From the NCBI GenBank assembly GCA_002345625.1, contig DDWE01000064.1, positions 3,472 to 17,907 on the forward strand: a DNA stretch of 14,436 nucleotides, written 5' to 3'. The position numbers and the translations under genes are program-made. The stretch comes from Desulfuromonadaceae bacterium UBA2294 (GTDB lineage Bacteria > Desulfobacterota > Desulfuromonadia > Desulfuromonadales > UBA2294). The notes under the pieces are model-generated. The model was not told where the DNA came from. It ran no database searches and saw only the letters and a program-made list of their open reading frames with translations. The number at the start of each line of letters is the position of its first letter. The first letter of the stretch is position 1. This document shows, piece by piece, positions 6,235 through 13,845 of this stretch.

Positions 6235-8007
6235 CTAAAAGGGGAAGGCGAATGGAATCAGGACTGTTGCGACCAGCCAGATGAGCAGGTTCATCGGGGC
6301 GCCGACCTTTAAATAGTCGCTGAAACGGTAGCCGCCCGGTCCCATGACCAGAGCATTGGACTGGTGACTGATCGGCGTCATGAAGCAGGAGGAGGCGGCG
6401 ACCGCTACGACCATGAAGAACGGTTGCGGGCTGACGGCAAGGTCGAGAGCGCTGTTGTAGGCAATGGGGGCGATCAGAACGGCAGCCGCGGCATGGCTCA
6501 TGATTTCAGTCAGCAAAGAGGTGAGCAAAAACAGCGCACACAGCACCGCAAGCGGTCCGTAAGGCCCAATGGTGCCGACAAGCTGGTCGGCGATCAGGCG
6601 GGCCGCGCCGGTCTTCTCCAGCGCCAGGCCCAAGGGGAGGGTGCCGGCGATCAGGACGATGATCGACCAGTCGATCGTCGTGTAAAGATCGCGGATATTG
6701 AGGCAGCGAGACAGCACCATGGCCAGGGCTCCCAGGCTGGCCGCGAGCATAATCGGCAGTAAGTCGGCGCTGGCAAGGAGGATGGTGCCGACAAGAATCG
6801 CCAGGGCCAGAGGGGCTTTTTGCGGTTGTTCACTGCCGGCGGCGATGTCACCCAGGAGCAGAAATCCATGGTCTGCCCCGAGGTGCATGACATTCTCCTG
6901 CGGGCCCTGGAGGAGCAGGACATCGCCGAAGCGCAGCACTACCCGATCGACCTTGCGCACCACCGGCGCCCCGGCACGCCAGAGGGCGAGGGGCGTGAGG
7001 CCATAGGTGGCAATAAAATGAACGTCGCGCAGGGTCTTGCCGACCAGCCCGCTGTTGGGTGACAGGGCGGCCTCGATAACGATCATCTCATCAGCGGATT
7101 GATTCACTGTTGGCGGATTATCCCGTTCCGGGACGATGGTCAACCCCTTGATATCGCGCAGGGCAAGGATCGCTTCGGGACTCCCCTCCAGCAGCAGGGT
7201 GTCGCCCGTGTAGAGCTTACGGTTGCGATGCGGTGCCGGGTATTTGCGTCCGGAACGCAAAAAGGCCCGTATCTTCAGCCCGTAACGGGCTTGAAGATCA
7301 CATTGTCCGATCCGCTGACCGTGCAAAGGTGAGCCGTCAAGTATTTGTGCCTCGGTGATGTATTCCTTGACCTGATAGGCCTCGGTCAGGGTCCCCGATT
7401 TGCGTACCGGCAGCAGGTGACGACCGATAAGGGCCATGTAGAGGGTACCGGTCGCCAGAATGGCCAAACCGACCGGAGTAAAGTCGAACATGCCGAAACG
7501 CTCACCGGTGTACTGCTCGAGCAGGTTATTCATCAGAATGTTTGGCGGTGTGCCGATCAGGGTGCAGACCCCGCCGAGCAGAGAGCCAAAGGCCAGAGGG
7601 ATAAGGAGCTTGGACGGGCTGATCCGTGCGTTGCGGGCCATCCCCACAGTCAAAGGGAGCAACATGGCTGTGGCACCGATGTTGTTGATAAAAGCGGAGA
7701 ACCCGGCGGAGCAGAGCATGATCACCAGCACCATGCGCATTTCGCTCCCTCCGGCCAGGCGCATCAGCCCGTTGCCCAGGGGGGTCAGCGCCCCGGTGCG
7801 GGTCAACCCGGCACTGATGATAAACATGGCGGCGACCGTAATCACCGCCGGGTTGCTGAACCCGGAGAAGGCTTCGTCGATGCTGACCAGCCCGGTCACC
7901 GCCAGCGAGAGGAGCAACAGCAGGCTGACCAGATCCATGCGCAGCCACTCGGTTGCGAACAGGACCAGTGCCGTTAACAGCAGCAGGAAGACGAGAGCAA
8001 TGTCCAT
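6235..8007 (-). CDS. SLC13/DASS-family permease with two central TrkA-C (RCK-C) domains
   Basis: The product has 590 residues; GGGAG lies 8 nt before the ATG. The N-terminal membrane half (about 1-200) contains the reentrant-loop sequence FINNIGATAMLLP (106-118) and GTPPNIL (152-158). Two soluble TrkA-C/RCK-C domains follow at about 207-295 and 303-388, each with the shape GSPLHGQRI / GLVGKTLRD leading to GDTLLLEG / GDVLLLQG. The C-terminal membrane half (about 398-590) contains TEIMSHAAAAVLIAP (500-514) and TPISHQSNALVMGPGGY (544-560). This layout matches SLC13-type transporters of the SAC1/sulfate group, which move sulfate or other small anions with Na+; the central domains probably sense a ligand. 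The usual SNT/SNN-type motifs read INN and MSH here, so the substrate should not be assumed. No terminator follows. Confidence 0.9.
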   Translation of the reverse strand: MDIALVFLLLLTALVLFATEWLRMDLVSLLLLLSLAVTGLVSIDEAFSGFSNPAVITVAAMFIISAGLTRTGALTPLGNGLMRLAGGSEMRMVLVIMLCSAGFSAFINNIGATAMLLPLTVGMARNARISPSKLLIPLAFGSLLGGVCTLIGTPPNILMNNLLEQYTGERFGMFDFTPVGLAILATGTLYMALIGRHLLPVRKSGTLTEAYQVKEYITEAQILDGSPLHGQRIGQCDLQARYGLKIRAFLRSGRKYPAPHRNRKLYTGDTLLLEGSPEAILALRDIKGLTIVPERDNPPTVNQSADEMIVIEAALSPNSGLVGKTLRDVHFIATYGLTPLALWRAGAPVVRKVDRVVLRFGDVLLLQGPQENVMHLGADHGFLLLGDIAAGSEQPQKAPLALAILVGTILLASADLLPIMLAASLGALAMVLSRCLNIRDLYTTIDWSIIVLIAGTLPLGLALEKTGAARLIADQLVGTIGPYGPLAVLCALFLLTSLLTEIMSHAAAAVLIAPIAYNSALDLAVSPQPFFMVVAVAASSCFMTPISHQSNALVMGPGGYRFSDYLKVGAPMNLLIWLVATVLIPFAFPF

Positions 8008-8102
8008 CGAATAGGCTCCCGTGGGAGAGGTTTAAAAGCAGGACTTGTTATCAAGAGTAGGTGACCATGCGCAAAATGCAACTGTCGGTGCCGCAGCGTC
8101 GA

Positions 8103-8132
8103 TTGACAGCTCGGGCGTCGAAGGTTTATGGT
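8103..8132 (+). promoter_or_regulatory. Sigma70-type promoter of the rRNA methyltransferase gene
   Basis: A perfect TTGACA (8103-8108), an 18-nt spacer and TATGGT (8127-8132) place the transcript start near 8139, about 24 nt before the ATG at 8163. This argues against the GTG (8061) and ATG (8067) further upstream as real starts. Confidence 0.55.
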
Positions 8133-8162
8133 GCGCACGAACTTTACCGTATGGAGCAGGAT

Positions 8163-9575
8163 ATGAGCGATTCGCCACGCAATAAACGCCCCGCCCGCAA
8201 GCCCGTTGCCCCGCCACGACCGGCAATGGAGGCGACCATCGAGCGCTTTGATGAAGAGGGCATCGGCTGCACCCGTTTTAAAGATCAGGAGTTGCAGATT
8301 CCCGGCACCTTTCCGGGGGAGAAGGTCGAATTTCGCATCGACTACCAGGGACAGCGCCGTAGTGGTGGCCGTCTGGTGCGGGTGCTGACCCCTTCCCCTG
8401 ATCGCGTGGTCTCACCCTGTCGGCAGGAGATGGCCTGTCTCGGCTGTCCGCTGATCTCGCTTGATTACACGGCACAACTGCGTAACAAACAGGCGAAAGT
8501 GACCGATGCCTTGAGCGCTTACGACAGCCTGCGTGGTGCCCACATCGACCCGATCCTCGGTGCCGAGCACCCCTTGAATTACCGGACCAACGCCAAACTC
8601 GCTTTTCGCAAGGAACGCGGCAAGGTGCGGATCGGCATCTACCGTCGCGGCAGCCACGACGTGGTCGATCTGGCCAACTGCCCGCTGCATCATCCGTTGA
8701 TCAACCGGATTATGGCGGTGGTGCGCGAAGAGGTGGAGCGTCAGGTGGTCTGGGTCTACGACGAGCAGCGTCGCCGTGGTCTGCTGCGCTATCTGCTGAT
8801 CCGGGTCTGCCCGACGAGCAACGAGGCGATGGTGACCTTTGTCACTACCGAACGCGATTTTCGCCAGATCACCCATCTGGCCAAGTGGCTGGTGCGCAAG
8901 GTGCCCGAGGTGGTCTCGGTGCAGCAGAATGTCAACGCCAGTCAGGGGAATGTCGTTGTCGGCCGCGAGACGATCAAGATGCTCGGCTATCCGACTCTGC
9001 GCGACCGGGTCGGCGAGGTTGAGCTGGTGCTGTCGCCGAGCTCTTTTTTTCAGGTCAATCACGAGCAGGCGGCGAAGATCTATGCCCTGGTGCGGCGCTG
9101 GGCCGGTTTGAAGCCGGACGAGGCCGCCCTTGATCTGTATTGCGGCATCGGTGGCATCGCCCTCAACCTGGCCCGTGACGCCGGAAGGGTAATCGGTATC
9201 GAAGTGGTGGAGGAGGCGGTGCACAACGCCCGCGACAACGCCAGACGCAATGGTCGCGATAATTGCCGCTTCCTCGCCGGCGATGTCTCCGAACTGCTCG
9301 AAGGTATCGCCAGCGATCTGCCGGCGCGCAGTATCGCCACCATCAACCCTCCGCGCAAAGGGTGCGAGGCGGCGGTCCTTGATGCTCTGTGCGAACTGCC
9401 ACTGCGCACCCTGATCTATGTCTCCTGTAATCCGGAGAGCCTGGCGCGCGATCTTGATCGTTTGTGTCGCAACGGCTGGAGTGTCGAGGCGGTGCAGCCG
9501 GTCGACATGTTTCCGCAGACGCCGCATGTGGAGACCGTGGTCCGTCTGCGGCGCTCGCGTGATTCAGTGGCATAG
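8163..9575 (+). CDS. rlmD: 23S rRNA (uracil-C5)-methyltransferase, RlmD/RlmC (RumA/TrmA) family
   Basis: The product has 470 residues from the ATG at 8163, which has GGAG 6 nt upstream and lies just after the promoter at 8103-8132. The enzyme transfers a methyl group from S-adenosylmethionine to C5 of a 23S rRNA uridine. Residues 1-20 are a basic Pro/Arg tail and about 21-75 a TRAM RNA-binding domain. Cys86, Cys92, Cys95 and Cys173 match the 4Fe-4S ligands of RumA. LDLYCGIGGIALNLA (323-337) is the SAM-binding loop. YVSCNP (419-424) carries the nucleophile Cys422, and Glu457 in HVETVV the general base. INPPRKG (394-400) resembles RlmC, while RumA has DPxR, so U747 versus U1939 specificity is not settled; I use rlmD as the commoner assignment. 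It stands alone, divergent from the permease and convergent with the kinase gene. Confidence 0.9.
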   Translation: MSDSPRNKRPARKPVAPPRPAMEATIERFDEEGIGCTRFKDQELQIPGTFPGEKVEFRIDYQGQRRSGGRLVRVLTPSPDRVVSPCRQEMACLGCPLISLDYTAQLRNKQAKVTDALSAYDSLRGAHIDPILGAEHPLNYRTNAKLAFRKERGKVRIGIYRRGSHDVVDLANCPLHHPLINRIMAVVREEVERQVVWVYDEQRRRGLLRYLLIRVCPTSNEAMVTFVTTERDFRQITHLAKWLVRKVPEVVSVQQNVNASQGNVVVGRETIKMLGYPTLRDRVGEVELVLSPSSFFQVNHEQAAKIYALVRRWAGLKPDEAALDLYCGIGGIALNLARDAGRVIGIEVVEEAVHNARDNARRNGRDNCRFLAGDVSELLEGIASDLPARSIATINPPRKGCEAAVLDALCELPLRTLIYVSCNPESLARDLDRLCRNGWSVEAVQPVDMFPQTPHVETVVRLRRSRDSVA

Positions 9576-9621
9576 GTTGCCAGAGTCAACGTCGACTTTT
9601 TCGACAGGTGGGGAAGAACGG

Positions 9622-9661
9622 ACCGGCGGTCGCCAGCATTTTTGGCGCCGCCGGTTTTTCT
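9622..9661 (+). terminator. Strong rho-independent terminator of the methyltransferase gene
   Basis: ACCGGCGG (9622-9629) pairs with CCGCCGGT (9648-9655), and the inner CGCCA (9631-9635) pairs with TGGCG (9643-9647), leaving a single bulged T and a 7-nt loop. A run of T follows from 9655. It sits between convergent genes and favours the plus direction, because the minus-strand reading has its A run on the 5' side. Confidence 0.9.
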
Positions 9662-9666
9662 ATGAT

Positions 9667-12108
9667 TCAGAGATATCCCGCGTCGGGGAGGGTAAAGGTG
9701 ATACGGGTGCCGGCCCCAGGTGTGCTGGTCAGGTGTATCTTGCCGCCGTGGGCGTCGACGATTGCCTTGGCTATGGTCATGCCGAGACCGAGCCCCTGTT
9801 TGGCGGTATTGGAGGTGTCAGCACGATAGAAGCGGTCGAAGACCCTCTCCGCTTGCTCTGCAGTCATCCCGCTCCCCTCATCGGCAACGGTGATCTCCCA
9901 TCCGGCGTCAGAGTATTGACCGTGAAGGGTGATGGTGCTGCCCGCCGGTGAAAACTTGATGGCGTTGCTGAGCAGGTTCTCCACGGCCTGACTGATTTTG
10001 TGCGGGTCGATAACCGTAGGTGCCGCTTCGGATGGCAGGTCGAGGGCAAAGGCGTAGTCGGTGAACTGGCGGGCGCGAGTTAAAACAAGAGTGCGTATCA
10101 GCTCAATCAGGTCGCACGGGATTTTTTCCAGGTGAATTAAATGGCCCGATTCAAGCCGGCTGACATCGAGCAGATCATCGATGATGTACTGCAACGCTTC
10201 CCCTTTTTGCTGGATAATCGTGACATATTCGCGCAGGGCTTCCGGTTTCGGGTTGTGCAGGTTTTGCAGCAATTCGGTGAATCCGAGGATTGATGCAAGC
10301 GGTGTCCGCAGTTCATGGGCAGCCGTGGCGATGAAGGCACTCTTCATCCGGTCACTCTCCTGCTCCCGGGTGACGTCACGCAGGGTGAGAATCGTGCCTG
10401 CCGGTATTCCGGCCTCTCCCGCGCTGGTGTAGGCCTGAAGCTGGATTTGCCGTGTCTTCCCATCGCGTCGGTCGTTCAGTGTCAGCAGACCGGGAGTCGG
10501 CCGCGGCAGCTCTCCTGCCTGCAACCAGGCAAGGACCTCGGCATCGGCCCCCGATTCCAGAAAGGGTTGGCCAAGGTTGGCCTGAGAGATGCCGAGTAAC
10601 GCTTCTGCAGACGGGTTGAGCAGCACGATCGCTCCCTGTGCATCCGTGACCACAATGCCGCTGGTCAATGCGTAAAGAAGCGCGCGGAGCTGGTGACGGG
10701 CCTGAGCCTCGGCGCTCAGGGCCTGTTGCATCCCCTGCATGGCTTCGGTCTTTTCTGTAATGTCGAGCAAGGAGATCAGAACGCGTTCGAAGGTCTCTTC
10801 GTGTCCCGGCATGACCTGCCAGTGCATTAAAACCCTTAACTCCCGGCCCTGAAGCGTTCGCACGACCTCTTCCATGCTGCCACTAGTTGACCCGGACCAG
10901 ATGGCCAGCAACTCAGCGCTGAAAGCCTGATAAGAGTCGGCGGTAAATGTGCGTGTCAGGTTGGCGAACAACTCCTCCTTGCCCGTCGCGTCGTACAGTT
11001 TGAGGGTGGCCTGATTGACGTCATTGCTCACGACCTTGCCGGCGCAGGCACCGACGATCTCAGGGTGGCGCTCAAGATGGTGACTCAGGTCGGTAACCCC
11101 TTGCCGGCGCAGATCGTCAAGGCAGATTTTAACCTGGGAGTAGTCTTCTTCCCACAGGGAGATCGGTGAATTTTCAAACAGGTCGCGGTAACGTTTTTCG
11201 CTCTGCGCCAGATTCTGTTCGCGTTGCTGCAAATGGAAGGTGGCGCGGTGGACTTGACGACGCAGCAGAACAATGAAGCTGCCACCGACGGCCAGAAGTG
11301 TCAGCAGCAGCCAGAGGGTACTTTTCAGCCAAACCGGGATCTCTGCCGGCCGGTTGCTGACCCCGTGTCCCCAGCGGCGCAGGGCCTGGTAATAGGGGGA
11401 GTTCTTTTCTCGGCGCCAGTCGGAGAGATAACGATCCATGGTCTGGAGCAGGTCGGCATTGCGCTCTTTTTTGACCGCGAAGTAGATGTCGAACGGGTTG
11501 AAGATAATGCCGGAGCTGACCAGATGTCGACCCGCCTGGCGTCCCGCACCGTAGGTACTGTTGACCACACCGCCATCCACCTCCCCCGCCTCGATCGCGG
11601 CAAAGACGGCATCAAAATCAGCCATTTCAATATAGGTGCAGGGGATATCAAATTTCTGTGTCAAGGTCATGAAGGAGCGGGCGTTGTAGCCTCCTTTCAT
11701 GACCGCGATGCGTTTGTTGGCAACATCGCGGATTTCGTGCAGATCGGATTCCGGCCGGGTGTAGAGCTCACCCCAGACCGTGAGCAGGGTGACCGAGCCG
11801 AAATCCATCCAGACTTCACGCTCGGGGGTGCGCGCCACACTGGTCAACAGATCGACTTCTCCGCTGCGCAGACGTTCGAGCCCTTCTGACCAGGAACCGT
11901 AAACATAGCTGATCTGAAGGTTTTCGCGTTTGGCGATTTCGGACAGGATATCGACGTAAAACCCCTCCATCTGGCCGTTTTCGGCCTGAAAGATGGCGGG
12001 GTAGTAGCTGAAAGCACCGACGCGCACCGAGCGCGGCTCGGCTACAGCCGCAGCGGTGGCGGTCAGACAGAGCAAAAGGAAGCAGATCAGCAGGCGACCG
12101 ATGAGCAC
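9667..12108 (-). CDS. Hybrid-input sensor histidine kinase: periplasmic SBP domain, TM, two PAS, HisKA-HATPase (BvgS/EvgS-like input)
   Basis: The product has 813 residues using a GTG start at 12108 with GAGG 6 nt upstream. A TTG two codons earlier also opens the frame, but GAGG would directly touch it. Residues 1-24 form a signal peptide (AAAVAEP). About 26-250 is a type-3 extracellular solute-binding domain (RVGAFSYYPAIF; GFYVDILSEIA; IAVMKGGYNA), which would sit in the periplasm. One TM lies at about 263-284 and a coiled linker at 285-305. PAS domains span about 305-455 and 472-580. The kinase core has the phosphoacceptor His598 in AAHELRTP, the N box Asn715, the G1 box DEGSGM, the F box VFDRFYRAD and the G2 box GLGLGM. 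All are intact, so it should autophosphorylate. There is no receiver domain and no adjacent response regulator. The ligand is unknown; the domain family usually binds amino acids or similar small solutes. Confidence 0.92.
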   Translation of the reverse strand: MLIGRLLICFLLLCLTATAAAVAEPRSVRVGAFSYYPAIFQAENGQMEGFYVDILSEIAKRENLQISYVYGSWSEGLERLRSGEVDLLTSVARTPEREVWMDFGSVTLLTVWGELYTRPESDLHEIRDVANKRIAVMKGGYNARSFMTLTQKFDIPCTYIEMADFDAVFAAIEAGEVDGGVVNSTYGAGRQAGRHLVSSGIIFNPFDIYFAVKKERNADLLQTMDRYLSDWRREKNSPYYQALRRWGHGVSNRPAEIPVWLKSTLWLLLTLLAVGGSFIVLLRRQVHRATFHLQQREQNLAQSEKRYRDLFENSPISLWEEDYSQVKICLDDLRRQGVTDLSHHLERHPEIVGACAGKVVSNDVNQATLKLYDATGKEELFANLTRTFTADSYQAFSAELLAIWSGSTSGSMEEVVRTLQGRELRVLMHWQVMPGHEETFERVLISLLDITEKTEAMQGMQQALSAEAQARHQLRALLYALTSGIVVTDAQGAIVLLNPSAEALLGISQANLGQPFLESGADAEVLAWLQAGELPRPTPGLLTLNDRRDGKTRQIQLQAYTSAGEAGIPAGTILTLRDVTREQESDRMKSAFIATAAHELRTPLASILGFTELLQNLHNPKPEALREYVTIIQQKGEALQYIIDDLLDVSRLESGHLIHLEKIPCDLIELIRTLVLTRARQFTDYAFALDLPSEAAPTVIDPHKISQAVENLLSNAIKFSPAGSTITLHGQYSDAGWEITVADEGSGMTAEQAERVFDRFYRADTSNTAKQGLGLGMTIAKAIVDAHGGKIHLTSTPGAGTRITFTLPDAGYL

Positions 12109-12165
12109 AGGCAACCTCGGTGTTCGGCGGGGAGGTGAAGAATGCCGGGTTCTGGATGCCGGTTA

Positions 12166-12192
12166 ACTCTAGCCTAGTTTTCCACTCTAGCC
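12166..12192. repeat. Two 9-bp direct repeats in the srkA-kinase gap
   Basis: ACTCTAGCC occurs at 12166-12174 and again at 12184-12192, 18 bp apart start to start. The copies cover the candidate -10 and -35 boxes of the kinase gene. This is the layout of a possible operator for a factor binding the same DNA face, but it may be chance. Confidence 0.5.
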
Positions 12193-12194
12193 AA
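12166..12194 (-). promoter_or_regulatory. Candidate promoter of the sensor kinase gene
   Basis: On the minus strand TTGGCT (12194-12189), a 17-nt spacer and TAGAGT (12171-12166) form a moderate sigma70 match. It lies about 58 nt before the GTG start and directly after the srkA stop. Both boxes fall inside a 9-bp direct repeat. Confidence 0.4.
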
Positions 12195-12212
12195 GTGAAT
12201 CAGAGTCGTTGC

Positions 12213-13202
12213 TTAAATCAGGGGCAGGGCAGGTTCGTGCAGGGCGGCGATCTGCTCGCGCAAGGCGAGGATGTGCTCGTCCCAGTAGCGCGGGGTGTTG
12301 AACCAGGGGAAATGGTGCGGGAAGGTCGGGTCATCCCAGCGGCGGGCGAGCCAGGCGGTGTGGTGCAGGATGCGCAAGGAGCGCAACGGCTCGATCAACA
12401 GCCGTTCACGGGGGTCGAAGTCGTTGAACTCGTAGTAGCCGTCGAGGATGCGCCCCAGTTGCACGGCCTGCTGCTCACGGTCGCCGGAGAGCATCATCCA
12501 TAAATCCTGCACTGCCGGGGCCATGCGGGCGTCGTCAAGATCGACCATCTGCGGGGCCTCGTCACGCCACAGGATGTTGCCGGGGTGGCAGTCGCCGTGG
12601 GTGCGCAGCCAGGTCAGTTCCGGCACCTGCGCAAAGCGCTGCTCCAGACCGACGAGCAGGTCGGCCGTCAGGCTGTCGTATGTGGACTTGTGCCCGGCCG
12701 GAATAAAGTGGTTGCTGATCAGATCGATGCTGTCGCGACCGAAACTCTGTACGTCGAGGCGTGGTCGGGCGACAAAAGGGTGGACGGCACCAATGGCGTG
12801 CAACCGACCGAGCAGGCGGCCCATGATGCGCAGATTGTCCCGATTGTCGAACTCCGGCGCATGGCCGCCGCGACGCGGAAACAGGGCGAAGCGGAAACCA
12901 CGAAAATGGAACAGGCTGCGGCCGTCAGTATCGTGCAGCGGCACGACGATCGGCAACTCCTGTTCGGCCAGCTCGAAGGCAAACGCGTGCTCCTCAGCGA
13001 TCTGCTCGTCGCTCCAGCGCTCCGGTCGGTAAAACTTGGCGATCAGCGGCGCCTCTTCCTCGATGCCGACCTGATAGACGCGATTCTCGTAGCTGTTTAA
13101 GGCAAAGACACGGTGATCGCAGCGGTACCCCTTGCTTTCGATCGCATCCATGACGAAGGCCGGAGTCACCTGTTCAAAGGGGTGGAGCGTATGTTCCGGC
13201 AT
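12213..13202 (-). CDS. srkA: Stress response kinase A (SrkA/YihE family, APH-fold protein kinase)
   Basis: The product has 329 residues, almost exactly the length of E. coli SrkA (328). The ATG at 13202 has GGAG 6 nt upstream. The frame continues into thiE, and an ATG at 13214 overlaps the thiE stop without a better site. LNSYENRVYQ (35-44), KFYRPERW (56-63) with Lys56, THGDCHPGNILWRD (201-214) with catalytic Asp204 and Asn209, and DLDDAR (221-226) with the metal-binding Asp all match the family closely, as does PAVQDLWMML (229-238). E. coli SrkA is a Cpx-controlled cytoplasmic Ser/Thr kinase that limits cell death under envelope and oxidative stress; the targets here are unknown. It starts 11 nt after the thiE stop, so translation is probably linked to the thi genes. 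Confidence 0.93.
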   Translation of the reverse strand: MPEHTLHPFEQVTPAFVMDAIESKGYRCDHRVFALNSYENRVYQVGIEEEAPLIAKFYRPERWSDEQIAEEHAFAFELAEQELPIVVPLHDTDGRSLFHFRGFRFALFPRRGGHAPEFDNRDNLRIMGRLLGRLHAIGAVHPFVARPRLDVQSFGRDSIDLISNHFIPAGHKSTYDSLTADLLVGLEQRFAQVPELTWLRTHGDCHPGNILWRDEAPQMVDLDDARMAPAVQDLWMMLSGDREQQAVQLGRILDGYYEFNDFDPRERLLIEPLRSLRILHHTAWLARRWDDPTFPHHFPWFNTPRYWDEHILALREQIAALHEPALPLI

Positions 13203-13213
13203 GGGGGTCTCCA

Positions 13214-13837
13214 TCACAGGTTGGCAAAGGCACGGGCGGCCAGGGTCGCATCGGCTGCGGCGAGTACAGCACCGATAGCGGCACAGTGCCGGCAACCGGC
13301 GGCGCGCAGTTGCGGCAGCTTGTCGGCGCTGATGCCGCCGAGGGCAAAGACCGGTAGCGGGGCATTCCCGCAGGCGGTGCGCAGGGCCTCGAGGCCGAGC
13401 GGCGGGCCGTAGGCGGCCTTGGACGGGGTGGCAAAGATCGGGCCGAAGGTGACAAAATCGGCGCCGGCTTCTGTAGCGGCGGTAATCTCGTCAAGATGGT
13501 GGGTGGAGACACCAATCAGGCGCTCAGGCCCGAGGAGGCGACGTGCGGTGGACGTTGGCAGAGAGTGCCCACCGAGATGGACGCCATCGGCATCGACCGC
13601 CAGGGCGACGTCGATGCGGTCGTTGATCAACAGTCGGGCGCTGTGTGCCCGGGTCAAGTCGCGCAGTTCCCGGGCCAGCGGCAGCAGCTCGGCCGCACTC
13701 AGATCCTTTTCACGCAGCTGTACCGCTCTCACGCCACCAATCAGGGCGGCTTCGACCTGCTGCAACAGACTGCGCCCGGCCGGCACTTGCCGGCGGTCGG
13801 TGATCAGATAGAAATGAAAGTCGGTGGCAGGGGGCAT
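13214..13837 (-). CDS. thiE: ThiE/TenI superfamily protein (thiamine phosphate synthase or thiazole tautomerase)
   Basis: The product has 207 residues. The frame stays open for 23 further codons upstream, but these are translated repeat DNA (Phe/Val-rich), and MPPATDFHFYLITDR is the family-like start. It is a TIM-barrel protein with YLITDR (10-15), QLREKDL (40-46; Arg42 and Lys44 for the pyrophosphate), NDR (72-74), VDADGVHLGG (81-90), GVSTHH (109-114), FGPIFATPSK (131-140) and ALGGIS (165-170). ThiE joins the pyrimidine and thiazole halves of thiamine. However, after VHLG the ThiE motif GQxD, whose Asp binds Mg, reads GHSLP here, so a TenI-type thiazole tautomerase is a real alternative. The thiH gene directly upstream suits either role. 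No Shine-Dalgarno is visible; a palindromic repeat ends 8 nt before the ATG. Confidence 0.85.
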   Translation of the reverse strand: MPPATDFHFYLITDRRQVPAGRSLLQQVEAALIGGVRAVQLREKDLSAAELLPLARELRDLTRAHSARLLINDRIDVALAVDADGVHLGGHSLPTSTARRLLGPERLIGVSTHHLDEITAATEAGADFVTFGPIFATPSKAAYGPPLGLEALRTACGNAPLPVFALGGISADKLPQLRAAGCRHCAAIGAVLAAADATLAARAFANL

Positions 13838-13845
13838 AGGCTTTT

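Noticed and set aside
6190..6245. Short CCCC-TTTTA-GGGG hairpin at the permease stop as a terminator
   Set aside because: The stem is only 4-5 bp and no T run follows on the minus strand.
7345..7977. Plus-strand open frames opposite the SLC13 permease
   Set aside because: They are shadows of a well-supported membrane protein, rich in Gln, His and Arg, with no recognisable domain.
8061..8162. Upstream GTG/ATG starts of the methyltransferase
   Set aside because: They lie before the TTGACA promoter and lack a good ribosome binding site, whereas the ATG at 8163 has GGAG at 6 nt.
8412..9527. Long antisense open frame (371 codons) opposite the methyltransferase gene
   Set aside because: The plus strand has a complete, motif-rich enzyme here; the antisense product is His/Gln/Arg-rich shadow sequence, a common effect of GC-rich codon use.
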